Shown: in pieces, positions 8,818 through 19,304 of the stretch
Layout of the letters: every line of letters begins with the position of its first letter
How positions within the stretch are numbered: position 1 is the stretch's first letter
NCBI GenBank assembly: GCA_046330285.1
Contig: JAXLSX010000006.1
Location: 122,810 to 186,809, forward strand
Reading direction: 5' to 3'
Length of the DNA stretch: 64,000 nt
Origin: RHKX01 sp046330285
GTDB taxonomy: Bacteria; Actinomycetota; Thermoleophilia; Solirubrobacterales; 70-9
Program-made: the position numbers and the translations under genes
Notes under the pieces: model-generated
Told to the model about the DNA's origin: nothing
The model's input: the letters and a program-made list of their open reading frames with translations, nothing else
Database searches by the model: none

Positions 8818-9861
8818 ATGAAGATCCAGCTCGTCACTCAGATGTGGCCGAGCCCCGCCAATCCCGACCTCGGGAGCTTCCTCGTGCCGCTGACCCGCGA
8901 GTTCGAGCGGCGCGGGCACGAGGTCGCGGTCTCGGCGATCAGCCGCCGCGGCGGCGCGCCGACCAAGTACGCGAGCCTCGTCGGCAAGTCGGTGCGGACG
9001 GCGCGCAGCTTCAGGCCCGACGTCGTCTTCGCCCACTTCCTCTTCCCCGCCGGCGTCGCCGGCGTCGCGGCTTCGCTCGCAGGTCGCGCCCCGCTCGTCG
9101 TGATGGCTCACGGCACCGACGTCGCGAACCTGACCGAGATCCGCGGCATCCGGCCGCTGACGGTCCGCGTCGTCGCCCGCTCGGCCGCGGTGATCTCGAA
9201 CTCGCGCTGGCTGGCCGAGCGGCTCGCCGCCTCGATCCCGGCAGCGGCGGCCAAGACCGAGATCGCCGACTGCGGCATCGATCTCGACGCCTTCCACCCG
9301 GCCGATTCCGCCCCCGCGAGGGAGCGCCTGGGCTGGGACGGCGACGGACCGGCGTTTCTCTGCGTCGGGTCGCTGATCGGCCGCAAGAACGTGATCGCGC
9401 TCGCCGATGCATTCGGGAGGTTCGGCCGCGGCCGGCTGGCGTTCGTCGGCGACGGTCCGCTACGCCCCGAGCTCGAGGGCCGGCCCGGCGTCCGGGTGAT
9501 CGGCCGGATCCCGCAGAGCGACGTTCCGGAGTGGGTCGCGGCCTGCGACGTCCTCTGCCAACCGTCGCTTGCCGAGCCGTTCGGCCAGGCGACGCTCGAG
9601 GGGATGGCGATGGAGCGCTCCGTGATCGCCACGGCCAACGGCGGCCCGCCGGAGTTCGTCCCACCGGAGGCCGGAGTCCTCGTCGACCCCGACAACACGG
9701 AGGAGCTGTTGGCAGCCCTCGAGCGGACCGCGGCGATGCCGTCCCCGAACCACGCGGCCCGGGAGGCCGCGCGGGCTCATGACGTCAGGACCGAAGCCGG
9801 CCGGATGCTGACCGTGCTCGAGCGCGTCGTCGCGCAGCGGGCCGGCCGGCCGGCTCAGTAG
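8818..9861 (+). CDS. GT4-family glycosyltransferase
   Basis: 347 residues from the ATG at 8818, preceded by a short gap after greA. The N-terminal half MKIQLVTQMWPSPANPDLGSF is the usual start of GT-B, group 1/4 transferases. MAHGTDVAN marks the acceptor-domain loop. The C-terminal Rossmann half carries FLCVGSLIGRKN, the PSLAEPFGQATLEGMA E-x7-E region that binds the sugar nucleotide, and the ANGGPPEFV loop. Cytoplasmic; substrate not readable. Its stop overlaps the convergent DUF6458-like gene by 7 bp. Confidence 0.9.
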   Translation: MKIQLVTQMWPSPANPDLGSFLVPLTREFERRGHEVAVSAISRRGGAPTKYASLVGKSVRTARSFRPDVVFAHFLFPAGVAGVAASLAGRAPLVVMAHGTDVANLTEIRGIRPLTVRVVARSAAVISNSRWLAERLAASIPAAAAKTEIADCGIDLDAFHPADSAPARERLGWDGDGPAFLCVGSLIGRKNVIALADAFGRFGRGRLAFVGDGPLRPELEGRPGVRVIGRIPQSDVPEWVAACDVLCQPSLAEPFGQATLEGMAMERSVIATANGGPPEFVPPEAGVLVDPDNTEELLAALERTAAMPSPNHAAREAARAHDVRTEAGRMLTVLERVVAQRAGRPAQ

Positions 9862-10079
9862 CGATCGGGCGGGTACCGCGGGTCCGGCGGCGTTTCGCCG
9901 GGGAGCCGGCGACGCGAGTAGCCGAAGGCGTAGATGGCTCCGACGACGAAGGCGACCACGCCGACGATCATCAGGATCAGCCCGACGACCGTGAGGTCGA
10001 CCGCGTCCCACTGGTCCTTGACGGCGTACCGGAGGATCGCCCCGACCGCGATCAGCAGCAGGCCCATTCCCATCGTCAT
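9855..10079 (-). CDS. DUF6458-like small membrane protein
   Basis: 74 residues with two predicted transmembrane helices: MGLLLIAVGAILRYAV and LTVVGLILMIVGVVAFVVGAIYAF. A short basic/Pro-rich tail follows (RRRLPGETPPDPRYPPDRY). This 'G-ILRYAV...VGLILMIVG' pattern is a common small actinobacterial membrane protein of unknown function. It is convergent with, and overlaps by 7 bp, the glycosyltransferase gene. No role can be given. Confidence 0.7.
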   Translation of the reverse strand: MTMGMGLLLIAVGAILRYAVKDQWDAVDLTVVGLILMIVGVVAFVVGAIYAFGYSRRRLPGETPPDPRYPPDRY

Positions 10080-10251
10080 GTCGTCAACCTCCCGTCGCGG
10101 TGTGCGGATGCAGCCTCAGGCTACCCGGGCGGCGAGACGCGAAACCACCCGCCTGCAGCCGCTTCCGGCGGCACGGTCAGTAGGCAGTACCGAGCGGGTC
10201 GGGTCCTCACCTCCGATGGACCGGCGCGGGAGCCTTCCTAGCGTTGCCGAC

Positions 10252-10680
10252 ATGAGCACAGAGACCGACACCAGCATCGAACGCACCCTTCCCGAGTGGC
10301 TCGCCGGCCGCTACGTCGACGACTTCGCGAACGTCGGCATCCTCAGCTGCCCGCCCGACGCCCCGCTGGAGGAGGTCGCCTGGCTGATGGCCGACAACCG
10401 CGTCCACGCGCTCGTCGTCGAGGGCGAGGACCGCAATCCCCCGATCGTCTCCGACACTGACCTGATCGCCGCCACGGGCTCCGGCCACTTCGACGAGCTC
10501 TGCGCACGCGACGTCGCCGGAACCGAGGCGGTCAGCGTCAGCCGCAACGACACGCTCGAGCGGGCGACTCAGCTCCTCGCCGAACACGGCGTCACCCATC
10601 TCGTCGTCCGCGACGACCGCTGGCGCCCGGTCGGCATCCTCTCGACGCTGGACGTCGCTCGGGCGATCTCCGGGCGCTGA
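10252..10680 (+). CDS. CBS-domain pair protein
   Basis: 142 residues from the ATG at 10252, chosen because upstream residues in the frame are not protein-like. Two CBS repeats are visible: ~residues 28-70 (DAPLEEVAWLMADNRVHALVV...SDTDLI) and ~88-140 (NDTLERATQLLAEHGVTHLVV...GILSTLDVARAI). Stand-alone CBS pairs bind adenine nucleotides and act as energy or redox sensors or partners of other proteins. No partner is adjacent. It is convergent with the NRAMP-like gene (6 bp apart). A second CBS protein is encoded at 61032-61433. Confidence 0.85.
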   Translation: MSTETDTSIERTLPEWLAGRYVDDFANVGILSCPPDAPLEEVAWLMADNRVHALVVEGEDRNPPIVSDTDLIAATGSGHFDELCARDVAGTEAVSVSRNDTLERATQLLAEHGVTHLVVRDDRWRPVGILSTLDVARAISGR

Positions 10681-10686
10681 GCCCGC

Positions 10687-11973
10687 TCAGGTCACGGTTA
10701 GCCAGCCGAGCACGAGTACCGAGCCCGCGACCAGGGCGATCGTCGCCGCGGTCGCGATCCGCGCCGGCCGGCCGAGGCGGTGCTCGCCCATCACGTCGGG
10801 ATTCATGGCAAGGCTGCGGATGAACGGCAGGATCGCCAGCAGCAGGATGGCGTTCAGCGCCTGGCTCAGGTAGAGCAGCGGGACGATCGGGATCCCGGGC
10901 AGCGCCACGAGGGCGGCGGCGAGGACGAGAACGACGCCGTAGCCGACGTAGAAGAGCCGCGCCTGCGAGAAGCTGTCGTCGAGGTCGGCCGGGCGCCCCC
11001 GCGACTCGGCCATCGAGTAGGCGGTGGACAGTGGGACGATCGCGATCGCGAGCAGCGCGGCGCCGATGAAGCCGATGGCGAACAGGTCGCTCGCGGCGGA
11101 GCCGGCCAGGGGCTCGAGTGCGCGGGCGGCGTCGCCGGCATTCGCGATCGAGACGCCCTGCTGGTTCAGGGTCGCGGCACAGGCGACGACGACGAAGATC
11201 GCGATCACTCCGGTCATCGCGGCGCCGGTGACGACGTCGATCCGCTCGTAGCGGAGGTCGCGCGGCGTCAGTCGCTTGTCGACCGCGTAGGACTGGATGA
11301 ACGCCAGCCCCCAGGGCGCGAGCGTCGTCCCGACCGTGGCGACGACGACGAGGATCGTCTCCCGCCCACCCGGCAGCGAGGGCACGACTGCTCCCTTGGC
11401 CGCCTCGCCCCAGTCGGGACCGGCGAGGAAGCCGGCGACGATGTAGGTGACGAAGACCGAGCTGAGCGCCAGCAGGACGTGCTCGACGCGGTGGAAGTTG
11501 CCGCGGAGCACGAGCAGGCCGACGGCGAGACAGGCGATCGGAATCGCGATCCCGCGACCGATCCCGGTCAGCAGGTGCGCGCCGGCGGCGAGCCCGGCGA
11601 ACTCGGCGCAGAGCGTTCCGAAGTTGGCGACGACGAGGGCGCCGACGACCGCCGCGGCCGTTCTCGGTCCGTAGCGCTCGTGGACGAGCGTCATCAGCCC
11701 CTTGCCGGTGACGACTCCCGTCCTCACCGCAACCTCGTGGAAGACGATCAGCGCGATCGTCGAGACGACGACGACCCAGATCAGTTCGTAGCCGTAGTCG
11801 GCGCCGAGCTTCGAGTAGGTGGTGATCCCCGGCGGGTCGTCGTCGGAGAGGCCGGCGAGGACGCCGGGGCCGACGACCGCCAGCAGCGCGGCTAGGCCAC
11901 CGAGCCGGACCCCGCGGCGGCGGGCCCGGACCCGCTCGTGGACATGGCGACCGACGGGATGGCGACGCGGCAC
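10687..11973 (-). CDS. NRAMP-related divalent metal transporter with non-canonical metal-site motifs
   Basis: 428 residues with ~11 hydrophobic helices. Overall pattern VVGPGVLAGLSDDDPPGITTYSKLGADYGYELIW is the NRAMP first helix, but the canonical DPGN is DPPG here. The helix-6 position that normally reads (A/C)xxMPH has APWGLAFIQSYAVDK instead, so the metal-selecting Met and the His are absent. Family knowledge: NRAMP-related proteins without the Met include Mg or Al carriers. A substrate other than Mn/Fe is therefore plausible but inferred. Confidence 0.82.
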   Translation of the reverse strand: MPRRHPVGRHVHERVRARRRGVRLGGLAALLAVVGPGVLAGLSDDDPPGITTYSKLGADYGYELIWVVVVSTIALIVFHEVAVRTGVVTGKGLMTLVHERYGPRTAAAVVGALVVANFGTLCAEFAGLAAGAHLLTGIGRGIAIPIACLAVGLLVLRGNFHRVEHVLLALSSVFVTYIVAGFLAGPDWGEAAKGAVVPSLPGGRETILVVVATVGTTLAPWGLAFIQSYAVDKRLTPRDLRYERIDVVTGAAMTGVIAIFVVVACAATLNQQGVSIANAGDAARALEPLAGSAASDLFAIGFIGAALLAIAIVPLSTAYSMAESRGRPADLDDSFSQARLFYVGYGVVLVLAAALVALPGIPIVPLLYLSQALNAILLLAILPFIRSLAMNPDVMGEHRLGRPARIATAATIALVAGSVLVLGWLTVT

Positions 11974-12003
11974 GGCGCCATTGTCGCCGACGATGCCGTC
12001 GCG

Positions 12004-12462
12004 TCAGCGACCCAGGGTGCGGAGGAACTCCCGGGCCTTCGTGGGCAGCCCGGCGAGCAGTCCGCGCACCTCGGCGAGCCCGGTTCTGAGCTCGGGATCG
12101 CCGGCCTCGATCGGCAGCATCGAGTCCTGGAGCTCGGCGAGGATCAGGTCCGCCTCACCGGAGGCGGCGACGGCACGGTCGACGAACGAGCGGACACCCT
12201 GGGAGGGCCGTCCGGCGAGCGGCGGCTCCGCCGCGACCGTCTCCATCCCGACCCTGTCGGCGAACTGCGTAGCCGTGCGCTTGCACCGCCCGAAGGCCTT
12301 CTGGACGGGAGCGAACAGCTCCGCTTCGAGGCGGTCCGCCGGCGCGACGGTGAGCAGCTCGTAGGCCTCGGTCAGACAGGCGGTGGCGAGCGCGAGCTGA
12401 TCGCCGGCGGCGGCGAGGTCGCCGAGGATGCGCTCTCTCGATTCCTGCAGGGTGACGGGCAC
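12004..12462 (-). CDS. Hypothetical helical protein
   Basis: 152 residues, soluble, predicted almost entirely alpha-helical (LQESRERILGDLAAAGDQLALATACLTEAYELL...). There is no signal peptide, cysteine cluster or recognisable motif. It starts at a GTG and lies 31 bp upstream of the NRAMP-like gene start and 36 bp after the TetR gene, all on the minus strand. TetR-hypothetical-transporter may thus be one transcript. Function unknown. Confidence 0.65.
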   Translation of the reverse strand: MPVTLQESRERILGDLAAAGDQLALATACLTEAYELLTVAPADRLEAELFAPVQKAFGRCKRTATQFADRVGMETVAAEPPLAGRPSQGVRSFVDRAVAASGEADLILAELQDSMLPIEAGDPELRTGLAEVRGLLAGLPTKAREFLRTLGR

Positions 12463-12498
12463 GGAGACGAGCCTAGTGATCGGCCCCGGCCGGCCGGC

Positions 12499-13191
12499 TC
12501 AGAGGGTCAGGCTCGCGACGAGGCGGCGGAGCCCGAGGACGAACAGCTCCTCGTCACGTTCGGGATCGCTGACCGAAACGTCGATCACCGCGTCGATGGA
12601 ATTCCTGGTCCGGCCGTCGGCGCCGGGCGCGGGTCCGGATTCGAACGGTGCCGGCGGGTAGGCGTCGCTGGCGTCCGCCGCGAGCTGGTCGTTCGCCGTC
12701 TTCCGGGCCGCGGCGAAGAGGACGGCGCCGATCATGAACGACGAGTAGGTGTGGAATCCGGCGGCGGCATCGTCGCCGTCGAGCCCGAGCCGCTCGAACA
12801 TCGCTCCCATCAGCCCGATCGCCCGCGACGTGAACTCGTTCGACTCCGGCGAAGCCGCCATGTAGGCGGCGAGCCGGTTGTGCGAGAGCCAAGTCCTCCG
12901 GGTCGCGAGCCCGGTCGCGATCAGGACCTCCTCGGGATCGCCCTCGAGGGGCCTGGGGATCTCGGCGAGCAGGCGCCGGGTCGCCTCGACCCACGCCAGC
13001 TCGACAGCCGACTGGACGATCGCGGATCGCGACGGATAGTGGTGGTAGATGGCGGAGGGCGCCACCCGCAACGCCGTGGCGAGGCTCCGGATCGTCGGCT
13101 CGTTCGGCTCCTCGTCGAACTGACGAAGCGCCTCCGCGGCGATCTCGGCCGGGGACAGGTGCGTCTCCCGATTCTCCGCCAGCCTCGTCAT
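12499..13191 (-). CDS. TetR-family transcriptional regulator
   Basis: 230 residues. The N-terminal helix-turn-helix shows EIAAEALRQFDE...TIRSLATALRVAPSAIYHHYPSRSAIVQ, with the recognition-helix signature VAPSAIYHHYPSR near residues 43-55. The C-terminal ligand-binding domain is about 165 residues and family-specific (VASLTL end). It is the first gene of a possible minus-strand unit with the helical hypothetical and the NRAMP-like carrier, which would be natural targets. No clear operator was seen in the 137 bp to the divergent beta-propeller gene. Confidence 0.9.
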   Translation of the reverse strand: MTRLAENRETHLSPAEIAAEALRQFDEEPNEPTIRSLATALRVAPSAIYHHYPSRSAIVQSAVELAWVEATRRLLAEIPRPLEGDPEEVLIATGLATRRTWLSHNRLAAYMAASPESNEFTSRAIGLMGAMFERLGLDGDDAAAGFHTYSSFMIGAVLFAAARKTANDQLAADASDAYPPAPFESGPAPGADGRTRNSIDAVIDVSVSDPERDEELFVLGLRRLVASLTL

Positions 13192-13328
13192 CTCAGCCGA
13201 TCACCCCGATCATGTCCACGAAGCTACCGGACGAAGCTCAGTTCATGCGACATCTCTCGGGTAACGGGAACCGGCGGAGGTTGGCGTAGAGTCCGCGGCG
13301 ACAGGCTGGAAAGGGAGCGGGGAGACGA

Positions 13329-14552
13329 ATGAGAGCGGGACGAACGATTCTGGCGCTTGCCATTGCGGTGATCTGCGCCGCGGTGCTGCCGGCCGCGGCC
13401 ACGGCGGGCAAGCGCGCGACGCGTGACGTGCTCGTCGTCAGCAACAACTGGGCCGGTACGGCCGACCTGATCGACCCGCGGACGTTCGAGCGCCTCGACC
13501 GCATCGACGTCATCCCCGACGCCGAGGAGCGCATCGCCGAGATCCAGGAGGACCCGGTCGCGACGACCTACTTCAACCTGATCCGCGAGCTGATCGGCGA
13601 GGGCCACAACCAGTACGTCGACGACGGCTTCACCTCGCCCGACGGGCGGGTCGTCTACTTCTCGCGCCCGAGCTTCGCGGACGTCGTCGCAATCAGCCTG
13701 AAGACCGGGAAGATCCTCTGGCGGACGAAGGTCGGCGGCTACCGCGCCGACCACATGGCGATCTCCGACGACGGGCGCCGGCTGCTCGTCTCCGCCTCGA
13801 CCGCGAACGTCGTCGACGTGATCCGGACCAAGACCGGCAAGATCGTCGGCACCTTCCCCTCCGGCGACTCGCCGCACGAGAACAACTTCTCCAAGGACGG
13901 GAAGCTGATCTACCACGCCAGCATCGGGACGGTCTACACGCCGACCGACGACCCCTCCATGGACGACACCAAGGGCGAGCGCCTGTTCGAGATCGTCGAC
14001 GCGAAGACGCTCGAGGTGCTGCGGTCGATCGACATGGGCGAGATGCTCGAGCAGGCCGGCTATCCGGACATGAGCGCCGCCGTGCGACCGATGGCGATCA
14101 CCCCGAGCGAGCGGTACGTCTACTTCCAGGTCTCGTTCTTCTTCGGAATCGTCAAGTTCGATCTCCAGGAGAACGAGGTCGCCGACGTCCTCGACCTCCC
14201 GCTCGGCGAAGCCAAGGGTGTGCCGCGGACCGACTTCCTGCTCGACTCCGCCCACCACGGGCTGGCGATGAGGCCGGACGGGACCAAGCTCTGCGTCGCC
14301 GGGACGATGTCCGGCTACGCCGCGATCGTCACCCGCAAGCCGTTCGAGTTGCAGCGCCGCGTCGCCGTCGGCCACGTTCCCTACTGGGCGGCGCCGAGCG
14401 AGAACGGCCGCTACTGCTTCGTCTCCGTCGCCGGCAACGACCGGGTCGCGGTGATCTCGTTCAAGACCGGTCGCGAGGTCGCCCGGATCAAGGTCGGCAA
14501 CCACCCGCAGCGGATGCGAACCGGCGTCGTCCGCTCGGCGTTCGTCGACTGA
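13329..14552 (+). CDS. Secreted YncE-like beta-propeller protein
   Basis: 407 residues with an N-terminal signal peptide (MRAGRTILALAIAVICAAVLPAAATA). The mature part has repeated four-strand blades with YVTN-type phrases such as DVLVVSNNWAGTADLIDPRTF, VVAISLKTGKILWRTKVGG, LLVSASTANVVDVIRTKTGKIVGTF and VAVISFKTGREVARIKVGNHP. These match the YncE/SMP-30-like seven-bladed propeller group. Such proteins are exported and their ligand is usually unknown; no enzyme motif is visible. Start: ATG at 13329 after GGGAGACGA. Confidence 0.85.
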   Translation: MRAGRTILALAIAVICAAVLPAAATAGKRATRDVLVVSNNWAGTADLIDPRTFERLDRIDVIPDAEERIAEIQEDPVATTYFNLIRELIGEGHNQYVDDGFTSPDGRVVYFSRPSFADVVAISLKTGKILWRTKVGGYRADHMAISDDGRRLLVSASTANVVDVIRTKTGKIVGTFPSGDSPHENNFSKDGKLIYHASIGTVYTPTDDPSMDDTKGERLFEIVDAKTLEVLRSIDMGEMLEQAGYPDMSAAVRPMAITPSERYVYFQVSFFFGIVKFDLQENEVADVLDLPLGEAKGVPRTDFLLDSAHHGLAMRPDGTKLCVAGTMSGYAAIVTRKPFELQRRVAVGHVPYWAAPSENGRYCFVSVAGNDRVAVISFKTGREVARIKVGNHPQRMRTGVVRSAFVD

Positions 14553-14565
14553 GCCCGGCGTAGGC

Positions 14566-15330
14566 TCAGGGCATCAGCGTCAGCTCGACCGAGAGCCAGG
14601 CGGGCCGGAAGCCGAGCCGCCGGTAGAGCTCCTTCGGCCGGTCCTCGTCGTCCGCCGAGATCCAGAGGTCGGCGACCGGCCCGGCGGCATCGATCGAAGC
14701 GCGCGTGATCGCCGTGCCGAGGCCGCTGCCGCGATGGTCGGGATGGACGTAGACCTGGGTGATCTCGGCGCCGTCGCCGGCGTACTCGAGCTGGGCGAAC
14801 CCGACCCTCTCACCGCCGCTGACGGCCGTGAATACGCGGGCGCCGTGAGCCAGCGCCACCGACCGCGCCTGCTCGTGGTAGCCGGTTGGGCCCTGGTCCG
14901 GAAAGTCCTCCGCGTGCCAGGCGATCCGCAGATCGAGCACGTCGTCGTAGGCGACCTCCTCAACCTCGAGGCCGGATGCGGGGGCGGGACCGGGGTCGGC
15001 CTCGTGGCGCATGTAGAGCAGCCGCAGCGCCCGCCAGCCGAGCGCCGAGAACGCTTCCCGGTAGCGGCCGCCGGCTTCGGCGTCGTCGAAATCGATCCGC
15101 CGGTGCGCGCAGGCGCCCAGTGCCTCGTCCGCGAAGGCGACGAGCTCGCCCGGCTCGATCGGGGGATCGCCCTCGACCCGGACGACGTTGAAGTCCCAGT
15201 AGTCGGGCAGCTGCGTCGCGCGCAGCACGGTGCCGTGAGCCCACGGCTCGACGACGTCACAGATCGCAGCCTGGAGGCCGTGATGCCAGGCCCTTGCCCT
15301 CGCCTCCGTGTCCAACCCCGCTCCGGCCAT
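14566..15330 (-). CDS. GNAT-family N-acetyltransferase
   Basis: 254 residues from the ATG at 15330 (MAGAGLDTEARARAW); a longer frame upstream would overlap the divergent gene's start. The acetyl-CoA binding motif A is in the C-terminal half: AEITQVYVHPDHRGSGLGTAIT (R/Q-x-x-G-x-G/A, here RGSGLG), preceded by the VGFAQLEYAG strand. The N-terminal ~110 residues form a second, degenerate GNAT-like lobe (VVRVEGDPPIEPGELVAFADE). This two-lobed layout is common for unassigned actinobacterial GNATs. Substrate unknown. Confidence 0.87.
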   Translation of the reverse strand: MAGAGLDTEARARAWHHGLQAAICDVVEPWAHGTVLRATQLPDYWDFNVVRVEGDPPIEPGELVAFADEALGACAHRRIDFDDAEAGGRYREAFSALGWRALRLLYMRHEADPGPAPASGLEVEEVAYDDVLDLRIAWHAEDFPDQGPTGYHEQARSVALAHGARVFTAVSGGERVGFAQLEYAGDGAEITQVYVHPDHRGSGLGTAITRASIDAAGPVADLWISADDEDRPKELYRRLGFRPAWLSVELTLMP

Positions 15331-15355
15331 CTCACGGCAGACTAGTACCGGAATC

Positions 15356-16060
15356 ATGAGGCTCCGACCCAAGACCCACGCCGAGACGCACCTCAGCTAC
15401 CGGGCCGGATGGCTCCGGGCGGCGATCCTCGGCGCGAACGACGGCATCGTCTCGACCGCGAGCCTGGTCCTCGGCGTCGCCGCTTCCGGCGCCGGCGGGG
15501 CCGCGATCGTCACCGCAGGGATCGCCGGGCTCGCGGCCGGCGCGCTGTCGATGGCGGCGGGCGAGTACGTCTCGGTCAGCTCTCAGCGCGACTCCGAGCA
15601 GGCCGACCTCAGCCTCGAGCGCCGGGAGCTGCGGGCCGATCCCGAGGGAGAGCTCCGCGAGCTGATCGCGATCTACGAGTCCCGCGGATTGCCGCCCGAC
15701 CTCGCGGGACGGGTCGCGGCAGCCCTGACCGAGCGCGACGCCCTCGGCGCCCACGCCCGCGACGAGCTCGGGCTCTCCGAGGAGCGGCAGGCGCAGCCCT
15801 TCCAGGCGGCCTGGGCGTCGGCGCTCTCGTTCTCCGCCGGCGCGATCCTCCCGGTGATCGCGGTCGCGGCCGCCCCGGCCTCGGCCCGCATCGCGATCTG
15901 CGTTGCGGTCACGATCCTCGCCCTCGCGATCCTCGGCTACACCGGTGCCCGCCTCGGCGGCGGGCACCGCCTCAACGCCACCGCCCGGGTCGTCGTCTGG
16001 GGCGCCGTCGCGATGGCGGTCACCTCGGGGATCGGCGCAATCGTCGGTGCTGCGGTCTAG
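15356..16060 (+). CDS. VIT1/CCC1-family transporter
   Basis: 234 residues from the ATG at 15356. The first helix region RAAILGANDGIVSTASLVLGVAASG is the diagnostic VIT1/CCC1 signature. SMAAGEYVSVSSQRDSEQADL follows helix 2 (M-A-x-G-E-Y-V-S), with the acidic cytoplasmic metal-binding segment and three more helices at the C-terminus. Family members move Fe2+/Mn2+ by proton antiport out of the cytoplasm. It is divergent from the GNAT gene with only 25 bp between start codons. Confidence 0.92.
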   Translation: MRLRPKTHAETHLSYRAGWLRAAILGANDGIVSTASLVLGVAASGAGGAAIVTAGIAGLAAGALSMAAGEYVSVSSQRDSEQADLSLERRELRADPEGELRELIAIYESRGLPPDLAGRVAAALTERDALGAHARDELGLSEERQAQPFQAAWASALSFSAGAILPVIAVAAAPASARIAICVAVTILALAILGYTGARLGGGHRLNATARVVVWGAVAMAVTSGIGAIVGAAV

Positions 16061-16071
16061 GCGATCGCGCC

Positions 16072-17445
16072 TCAGGTCACCTCGACCCGGGCGATGGTCG
16101 TGATCGACTGGTAGTAGAAGTCGCGGCCGAAGCCGGGGGCCGGGAACAGGAACCCCTGTGACGCCGACGGCACGGCGACGCGCGCCTTCTCCGCGCCCGT
16201 GTCGAGGTCGAGCACGACCGCTTCGTCGTGGCCGGAGCGGAGCGACGCCTGGCGTGCGGCGGCGAAGCGCGATCCGGCGCGGCCGGCGGCGCGCATCAGC
16301 GGCCTGATTCCGGGCCGCCGCAGGAGCGGTAGGTCGCGCCAGTCGCCGACCAACAGCTCGCGGGTGTCCGGGTAGGCGATCAGGTGCCCGGCGTGGGCGA
16401 TGTCGTCGCGGCGCCAGATCGGCTCCGCGCCCCCGTCGGCGAACCGCCAGGCGCCGATCACCCCGTTGCCGGAGTCGTAGGCGACGATCGTCCGCGTGCC
16501 GGGATCCCAGGCGGGCGGGTTCGAGACCGTCCCGAACGGAAGCCCGCAGACCTCGGTCGAGCCGACCGCCCCATCGTCGAGCCGTGCCCACCAGAGGCGG
16601 ACCGGGCCGGCCTCCTCGCCGCTGCCGAGCATGGTCCGGTCGGTCCGGTTGCGCCCCTGGTCGAGCCAGAGGACGTGCTCGTCGGTCAGCACCGGGTCCC
16701 AGCCGTAGCTGCGGTCGGGCTCCGGTCCGTAGGCGGGACTCCAGGCGGCGTCGAGCTCAAGCCGGCCGGCGTCGCGGTCGAGGCGGACCCGGAAGAGCCG
16801 GGTCGTGCCGACGACGATCACCGAATCGCCGTCGGAGGAGAGGCGGGCGATCGAGGGCTCGGGAAGCGGCAGCGGCTCGGCGACCGGCAACAGAGTCTCG
16901 GGGTCGAGCGCGGAGACGGTCGAGGGCGCGAGGCCCCGCGGCGCGTCGCAGTCCTTCATGACCAGCTCGCCGCCGTCGAGGACGACGAACGAGTTGTACG
17001 GGCGCTCGACCGGGAGCCGGCTCGAGGCGAGGACTTCGAGGCCGGGGCCGAGTCGATGGGCGTGACGCCCGAAGACGACGTGGATGTCGCCGCTGCGGTG
17101 AACCGCGATGCCGCCGGGCCAGAACGGACCGCCCGGAAGTCGCGGCGTCGCTCCCACGACGGCGAGCGAATCGGGGTCGAGCCGCTCGACCCAGGCCTCG
17201 ACCGGGCGGGTATGAGTGCCGAATACCGGGACGTCGTGGCGGAGCGCGTAGAGCTCGCCGGGGTCGCGCCGGACGAGGGCGCCGATCGCGAACGCGTCGC
17301 GGACGGCGGTGACGGACAGCCCCTCCCCCGGCCCGATCCCGAGGCCGGCGACGCCCGCGGCCGAGCCCCAGCGCCGAGGTCCGCCGTCCTCGCAGGTCCA
17401 CGGCTGGGGCCGATATCCGGCGGTTCCGGGCCTTGGGAAGCTCAT
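16072..17445 (-). CDS. Hypothetical beta-propeller-like protein
   Basis: 457 residues. No clear signal peptide; the N-terminus (MSFPRPGTAGYRPQPWTCED) looks cytoplasmic. The body is a chain of short beta blades, for example WVERLDPDSLAVVGATPRL, STVSALDPETLLPVAEPLPL, WDPGTRTIVAYDSGNGVIGAW and VVLDLDTGAEKARVAVPSA. This is the spacing of a six- or seven-bladed propeller. I do not recognise a family or catalytic residues. It is divergent from the PilB-like gene with 29 bp between starts. Confidence 0.7.
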   Translation of the reverse strand: MSFPRPGTAGYRPQPWTCEDGGPRRWGSAAGVAGLGIGPGEGLSVTAVRDAFAIGALVRRDPGELYALRHDVPVFGTHTRPVEAWVERLDPDSLAVVGATPRLPGGPFWPGGIAVHRSGDIHVVFGRHAHRLGPGLEVLASSRLPVERPYNSFVVLDGGELVMKDCDAPRGLAPSTVSALDPETLLPVAEPLPLPEPSIARLSSDGDSVIVVGTTRLFRVRLDRDAGRLELDAAWSPAYGPEPDRSYGWDPVLTDEHVLWLDQGRNRTDRTMLGSGEEAGPVRLWWARLDDGAVGSTEVCGLPFGTVSNPPAWDPGTRTIVAYDSGNGVIGAWRFADGGAEPIWRRDDIAHAGHLIAYPDTRELLVGDWRDLPLLRRPGIRPLMRAAGRAGSRFAAARQASLRSGHDEAVVLDLDTGAEKARVAVPSASQGFLFPAPGFGRDFYYQSITTIARVEVT

Positions 17446-17474
17446 TGCGGAGCGCAGTCTGCACTGAATGAGCC

Positions 17475-19250
<1,776 letters not shown>

Positions 19251-19304
19251 GCGCGTCGTCGCCCGGCTCGAGCCACCGGGAGCTGCGGTAGGCTCCGCAC
19301 AGGG

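Noticed and set aside
17440..17473. GCTCATT/AATGAGC inverted repeat over the divergent starts at 17445 and 17475
   Set aside because: Explained by an ATGAGC codon pair on each strand; arms are only 7 bp, so no operator is claimed.
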